From QHCF01 sp003244275 (GTDB lineage Bacteria; Actinomycetota; Acidimicrobiia; Acidimicrobiales; QHCF01): 64,000 nucleotides of DNA. The stretch lies in contig DAIROT010000001.1 of the NCBI GenBank assembly GCA_036806345.1, positions 39,488-103,487 on the forward strand, read 5' to 3'. The position numbers were made by a program, and so were the translations under genes. Every line of letters starts with the position of its first letter. Positions within the stretch are counted from its first letter, which is position 1. This document shows, piece by piece, positions 60,495 to 64,000 of the stretch. The notes below the pieces were generated by a model. That model searched no databases. It was not told the origin of the DNA and saw nothing but the letters and a program-made list of their open reading frames with translations.

Positions 60495-61274
60495 CCCCAG
60501 GCCACGCCCGGCGCTGGATGGGCGGCTACCCGGCCACCTGGGCCCCGGCCGGACCAGAGCTTCGTCCAACCGGGCGAGGTACTGGGCCCGGCTGACCTCG
60601 ACGGCACCCAGGCTGGCCAGGTGGGGCGTGTTCCACTGGACGTCCAAGAGGGATGCGTCCCCGGCGCTCAGCAGCTCCACCAGGCCGACCAGCGCCACCT
60701 TGGAGGCATCGGGGCGGCGGTGAAACATGGACTCCCCGGCGAACAAGCCCCCAATGGCCAATCCGTAGAGGCCCCCCACCAATTGGTCCCGGTGGGGCCC
60801 ACCCGGCGCCGCGGCCCACGCCTCCACGCTGTGAGCCCAGCCCAAGCGGTGCAGGTGGCGGTACGCCTCGGCCACCTCGGCGGTGATCCACCCCCCGGAC
60901 CTGTGGGAGTCGGCGCAGGCCTCCACCACCGCCTCGAAGGCGGTGTCCACCCTTACTTCGAAGCGGCGGATGGACCGGGCCAGTGAGCGAGCAACCCGCA
61001 GACCATCGAGCGGCAGGACTGCCCGTGGATCGGGTGACCACCAGGCGAGGGCACTACCTCCGAGGGGATCCGGGACCGGCATGGGGAAGACGCCACTGCG
61101 GTAGGCCGCCAGCAGTGTCCCCGGTTGGAGGTCGGCCCCCACCCCCACCAGGTCGGGCTCGGACGGTCCTGGCCCGACCAGCGGCACATGGAATCCCCAC
61201 GCCGACGGTGGCGGCTCGATCGGCCCGGGTGGCGGCTCAATCGGGTCATCCAACGGGGGCGGCGGAGTCGGCAC
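60492..61274 (-). CDS. aat: Leucyl/phenylalanyl-tRNA--protein transferase
   Basis: Adds Leu or Phe to N-terminal Lys or Arg of proteins, targeting them for ClpS/ClpAP-type degradation (N-end rule). Core signatures: GVGADLQPGTLLAAYRSGVF, WWSPDPRAVLPLDGLRVARS, GWITAEVAEAYRHLHRLGWA, VEAWAAAPGGPHRDQLVGGL with GGLYGLAIGGLFAGESMFHR, and LLDVQWNTPHLASLGAVEVS. A Pro-rich N-terminal stretch precedes the core. GTG 61274 is chosen; ATG 61316 would overlap the divergent gene. 260 residues. clpC in this window is a possible protease partner. Confidence 0.9.
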   Translation of the reverse strand: MPTPPPPLDDPIEPPPGPIEPPPSAWGFHVPLVGPGPSEPDLVGVGADLQPGTLLAAYRSGVFPMPVPDPLGGSALAWWSPDPRAVLPLDGLRVARSLARSIRRFEVRVDTAFEAVVEACADSHRSGGWITAEVAEAYRHLHRLGWAHSVEAWAAAPGGPHRDQLVGGLYGLAIGGLFAGESMFHRRPDASKVALVGLVELLSAGDASLLDVQWNTPHLASLGAVEVSRAQYLARLDEALVRPGPRWPGSRPSSAGRGLG

Positions 61275-61291
61275 AGCCCAAGTCTCGCTTG

Positions 61292-61297
61292 TAGCCT
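61292..61297 (+). promoter_or_regulatory. -10 box (TAGCCT), leaderless start of the acyl-CoA carboxylase gene
   Basis: TAGCCT ends 7 nt before ATG 61305, in the 30-bp gap between divergent genes. Confidence 0.45.
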
Positions 61298-61304
61298 GCC
61301 CGAC

Positions 61305-62864
61305 ATGGCGGAGCATCGCATGGCCCAGCGCCTCCAGGAGCTGGAGGAGCGCCGAGACCAGGCCCTGCGAGCTGGCTCACCGCGAGCCGTGGAGCGCCAC
61401 CAGTCCAAGGGCAAGATGACGGCCCGGGAACGGATTGCCTACCTGGTCGACGAGGGATCCTTTCAGGAGCTGGACATGCTGGCCCGCCACCGGGCCCATG
61501 GCATGGGGCTGGACGAGGCTCGCCCCTACACCGACGGGGTGATAACCGGCTTCGGAGCCATTGACGGACGCCGGGTGTGCGTCTTCAGCCAGGATGCCAC
61601 CGTGTTCGGCGGCTCGCTGGGGGAGGTCCACGGAGAGAAGATCCACAAGATCATGGACCTTGCCGCTTCCATCGGCGTGCCCCTGATCGGCCTCAACGAC
61701 GGTGGCGGGGCCCGGGTCCAGGAGGGGGTCGTCGGCCTCAACGCCTACGGAGGCATCTTTCGGCGCAACGTGTCGGCTTCGGGAGTCATCCCCCAGATCA
61801 GCGTGGTCCTGGGGCCCTGTGCGGGTGGTGCGGTCTACAGCCCAGCCATGACCGACTTCATCTTCATGGTCCGGGAGACCAGTCAGCTGTTCATCACCGG
61901 TCCAGATGTGGTGAAGACGGTCACCGGGGAGGATGTCACTCTGGAGCAGCTGGGCGGGGCCATGACCCATGCCAGCCGGTCGGGACTGGCCACCTTCGTG
62001 GCTGCTGACGAGAAGTCCTGCTTGGACGACGTGCGTCACCTGCTCGGATTCCTGCCCACCAACAACCTGGAGGAACCACCGTCGGTGGTCCCCGATGACG
62101 ACCCCGACCGTGTCACTCCGGAGCTGGCTGCGCTGATGCCGTCCACCCCCAACCAGCCCTATGACATGAAGGCAGTGGTCACCGCGGTGGTCGACGATGG
62201 TGAGTACCTCGAGTACTTCCGTCACTGGGCCATGAATCTCACCTGCGGGTTTGCCCGGCTCAATGGAGCCGTAGTGGGGGTCCTGGGCAACCAACCGCAG
62301 GTACTGGCCGGGGTGCTGGACATCGACTCAGCCGAGAAGGGTGCCCGCTTCGTGCGCACCTGCGATGCCTTCAACATCCCCGTCGTCACCTTCGTCGACG
62401 TCCCCGGCTTCATGCCCGGCACCGATCAGGAGTACGGAGGCATCATCCGCCACGGGGCCAAGCTGATCTATGCCTACTGCGAGGCTACGGTGCCCCTCAT
62501 CCAGGTGGTTACCCGCAAGGCATACGGAGGGGCCTACATCGTCATGAGCTCCAAGTCGATCGGGGCCGACCTGGCCTACGCCTGGCCATCGGCCGAGCTG
62601 GCCGTCATGGGCCCCCAGGGGGCGGTGGAGATCGTCTACCGTCGGGAGCTGGGCGAGGCCGCCGACCGCACCACCCGGCGTGCTGACCTGGTCGAGGAGT
62701 ACACGCAGCGCTACGCCAACCCCTATGTGGCTGCTGAGCGAGGATTCGTGGATGACGTCATCGACCCGGCTGACACCCGGCGGGTGCTGATACGCAGCCT
62801 GGAGATGCTGGCCACCAAGCGGGAGCACCTGGTCAAGCGCAAGCACGGGAACATCCCCCTTTGA
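61305..62864 (+). CDS. Acyl-CoA carboxylase beta subunit (carboxyltransferase)
   Basis: Transfers CO2 from carboxybiotin to acetyl-, propionyl- or longer acyl-CoA. Family hallmarks: ERIAYLVDEGSFQELDMLAR, VFSQDATVFGGSLGEVHGEK, IGLNDGGGARVQEGV (oxyanion Gly pair), the GPCAGGAVYSPAMTDFIFMV segment, PDVVKTVTGEDVTLEQLGGA, FVDVPGFMPGTDQEYGG, VTRKAYGGAYIVMSSKSIGA, and the C-terminus ending KHGNIPL. The Asp residue that sets substrate size (homologous to Asp422 in PccB) cannot be placed reliably by eye. 519 residues. Followed by the small epsilon subunit. ATG 61305; the open frame further upstream is not conserved. Confidence 0.95.
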   Translation: MAEHRMAQRLQELEERRDQALRAGSPRAVERHQSKGKMTARERIAYLVDEGSFQELDMLARHRAHGMGLDEARPYTDGVITGFGAIDGRRVCVFSQDATVFGGSLGEVHGEKIHKIMDLAASIGVPLIGLNDGGGARVQEGVVGLNAYGGIFRRNVSASGVIPQISVVLGPCAGGAVYSPAMTDFIFMVRETSQLFITGPDVVKTVTGEDVTLEQLGGAMTHASRSGLATFVAADEKSCLDDVRHLLGFLPTNNLEEPPSVVPDDDPDRVTPELAALMPSTPNQPYDMKAVVTAVVDDGEYLEYFRHWAMNLTCGFARLNGAVVGVLGNQPQVLAGVLDIDSAEKGARFVRTCDAFNIPVVTFVDVPGFMPGTDQEYGGIIRHGAKLIYAYCEATVPLIQVVTRKAYGGAYIVMSSKSIGADLAYAWPSAELAVMGPQGAVEIVYRRELGEAADRTTRRADLVEEYTQRYANPYVAAERGFVDDVIDPADTRRVLIRSLEMLATKREHLVKRKHGNIPL

Positions 62865-63070
62865 GTGTTGACCAGGCCGCGCCCTACGGTGTGTCGCCTG
62901 AGCCGGCTGTGGTAGCTGCCATTGCCGCCGCGGTGGAAGCCTGTTGGCCCCGCTCTGCCCCGGCCGGCCCTGCCCCCAGCGGGTCGCCGCCAGTGTCGAG
63001 GTGGCGCTTCTCCGGTCGGTGGTGGTCCGACTCGCCGTTGGGAGGAGATCGGCGTTGGGCCAGCCAGTGA
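62861..63070 (+). CDS. Acyl-CoA carboxylase epsilon subunit-like small protein
   Basis: 69 residues, starting at TTG 62861 inside the carboxylase stop (TTGA). It contains PEPAVVAAIAAAVEACWPR, then a Pro/Ser-rich spacer and SRWRFSGRWW, the pattern of actinobacterial AccE proteins that bridge alpha and beta subunits. A position directly after the beta subunit gene supports this. Confidence 0.75.
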   Translation: MSVDQAAPYGVSPEPAVVAAIAAAVEACWPRSAPAGPAPSGSPPVSRWRFSGRWWSDSPLGGDRRWASQ

Positions 63071-63732
63071 CGCCGGGATCGCTCGCCCTGGTGGGCGGAG
63101 CCGAGTGGCGAGACGGAGCTGACTTCGATGCCGACCTGCTCAAGGGGGCCGGCGGACAGGTGCTGGTGCTGCCGACGGCGTCGGCCTATGAGCGCCCCGA
63201 CCGGGCGGTGGCCTGGGCCCAGCGCTGGTTCGCCGGTCTGGGCGGCCAGGCCACGGGCCTCATGGTGCTCACCCGCCGAGACGCCCAGGATGAGGCCAAC
63301 GCGGCCGCCGTCCGCCGCGCCCCCTTTATCTACCTGGGCGGCGGCTCCCCGCTGCACCTGCGCTCGGTCCTGAAGGAGTCCCTGGTGTGGGAGGCCCTGC
63401 GCCAGGCCTGGCAGGAGGGGGCCACGGTGGCTGGATCCTCGGCCGGGGCCATGGCGCTGACTGATCCCATGGTCGACCCCAGAGGGGGGGCTCTCACCCT
63501 GGGTCTGGGCCTCATTGAGCAGCTGGCGGTGATCCCCCACTACGGCCAGTGGTCAGCGGAGAAGACGGAGCGGGCCCTGGCCCTGGCTCCCGCTGGACTG
63601 GCGGTGGCCGGCATCGAGGAGCGCACCGCCCTGATCCGTGAGCCGGGAGGAGCCTGGCGGGTGGCCGGCGCCGGCCAGGTGCACGTCTTCCAGGGCGGCC
63701 GCCCGGCTGGCCTGGGCGTTCTTCCTGGGTAA
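63055..63732 (+). CDS. Peptidase S51 / cyanophycinase-like protein
   Basis: Class-I-glutaminase-like serine peptidase. The nucleophile Ser lies in VAGSSAGAMAL near residue 126, preceded by IYLGGGSPLHL and VLVLPTASAYE. 225 residues. TTG 63055 is favoured because GGAGGAG (63041-63047) lies 7 nt upstream; GTG 63067, which overlaps the epsilon-subunit stop, is the alternative. In related proteins substrates are acidic dipeptides or cyanophycin. Role here unknown. Confidence 0.82.
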   Translation: MGQPVTPGSLALVGGAEWRDGADFDADLLKGAGGQVLVLPTASAYERPDRAVAWAQRWFAGLGGQATGLMVLTRRDAQDEANAAAVRRAPFIYLGGGSPLHLRSVLKESLVWEALRQAWQEGATVAGSSAGAMALTDPMVDPRGGALTLGLGLIEQLAVIPHYGQWSAEKTERALALAPAGLAVAGIEERTALIREPGGAWRVAGAGQVHVFQGGRPAGLGVLPG

Positions 63733-63837
63733 GTGGGCGCGGGCAGAGGTCCGCCCTTGCCGCTCGGGGGGACAGGCTGTACCATGTGGAGAACGTTGGC
63801 CGGCGACTGTGCCGCCAACATGGGGAAAGGTAAGCAC

Positions 63838-64000
63838 ATGGGGATGCTGAAGCCGGCTAGGCGGGCAATAGGGGTCATGGCGTTCGGGGCGTCGCTCACC
63901 ACTCTGGGCGTAGTGGGCACGGCCAGCGTGGCCGCGGCTGCCAACAGCAGTGGTAGTGGCGGCGGCAACATCGGCGCTGGCAACAGCACCAATGGCGGGG
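63838..64000 (+). CDS. Start of a secreted Ser/Gly/Asn-rich protein (partial)
   Basis: An open frame of 54 codons running off the window: basic n-region (LKPARRAIG), hydrophobic core (VMAFGASLTTLGVVGTASVA), signal peptidase site in AAAANSS, then a Ser/Gly/Asn-rich run. A ribosome site GGGGAAAGG precedes ATG 63838. Exported; function not visible. 63733-63837 holds no other gene. Confidence 0.6.
   Translation, partial: MGMLKPARRAIGVMAFGASLTTLGVVGTASVAAAANSSGSGGGNIGAGNSTNGG

Noticed and set aside
63540..63992. Minus-strand frame opposite the S51 peptidase and the secreted protein
   Set aside because: Pro/Leu/Ala-rich shadow; the plus strand has a ribosome site, signal peptide and peptidase motif.

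Overview
The window is 64 kb of GC-rich, densely coded chromosome. It looks like an actinobacterium, most plausibly an uncultured member of the Acidimicrobiia or a relative. The evidence is a SigR-type sigma factor with a zinc anti-sigma factor, CarD, DisA, a TilS/HPRT/folate cluster beside a DUF2342 metalloprotease, a MarP-type CvpA-protease fusion, an F420-type LLM oxidoreductase, a mycothiol-type maleylpyruvate isomerase fold, an acyl-CoA carboxylase epsilon subunit, many GTG and TTG starts, and -10 boxes of the TAnnnT type placed 6-9 nt before start codons (leaderless mRNAs). A run of ten N at 37167-37176 shows that this is a draft or metagenome scaffold. Lineage is inferred from gene content only.

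Layout. 1-1551: end of a membrane gene, DNA polymerase III delta-prime, tRNA-Thr. 1598-14120: sigR-rsrA, then a long plus-strand run of DUF2342 protease, tilS, hpt, folE, folP, a dead-phosphatase-like gene, folB, folK, panC, panD, nadB, nadC, coaX, lysS. This is a cofactor island (folate, pantothenate/CoA, NAD) whose genes mostly overlap by 4 bp. 14193-23231: polyprenyl diphosphate synthase (minus), then clpC, radA, disA, carD, ispD, ispF, rlmB. This segment covers isoprenoid precursors, protein quality control, DNA repair and c-di-AMP signalling.

23228-34459 is the accessory region. It starts with wreckage of a DNA methyltransferase and its conserved partner, then a two-gene minus-strand operon behind a perfect palindrome. 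A probable integrated element follows. It has a primase-polymerase replication protein, a divergent primase-polymerase-like protein without its catalytic residues, two coupled membrane proteins, a coiled-coil protein, a gene broken by a 5-bp duplication, a convergent pair of cell-wall lipoproteins (M15 peptidase and L,D-transpeptidase), and a tyrosine integrase facing the 3' end of a tRNA-Arg. I could not find the second attachment site. I consider this region the best candidate for new biology.

34492-64000 is ordinary chromosome: tRNA-Ser, a phosphoesterase-ligase LigD, LLM oxidoreductase, Lhr-type helicase (crossing the N run), an ABC-2 exporter, glutamate decarboxylase, hemerythrin protein, a cation/proton exchanger coupled to an S9 peptidase, MarP, a GH15 enzyme, ABC-F, MBL hydrolase, a cupredoxin lipoprotein, tRNA-Ser, SRP RNA, dnaX-ybaB-recR, a 5'-3' exonuclease, YceI, Aat, acyl-CoA carboxylase beta and epsilon subunits, an S51 peptidase, and the start of a secreted Ser/Gly-rich protein. 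Short tandem repeats with a 15-bp period recur at gene ends and inside coding regions. No CRISPR array, transposase, relaxase or rRNA gene was seen.
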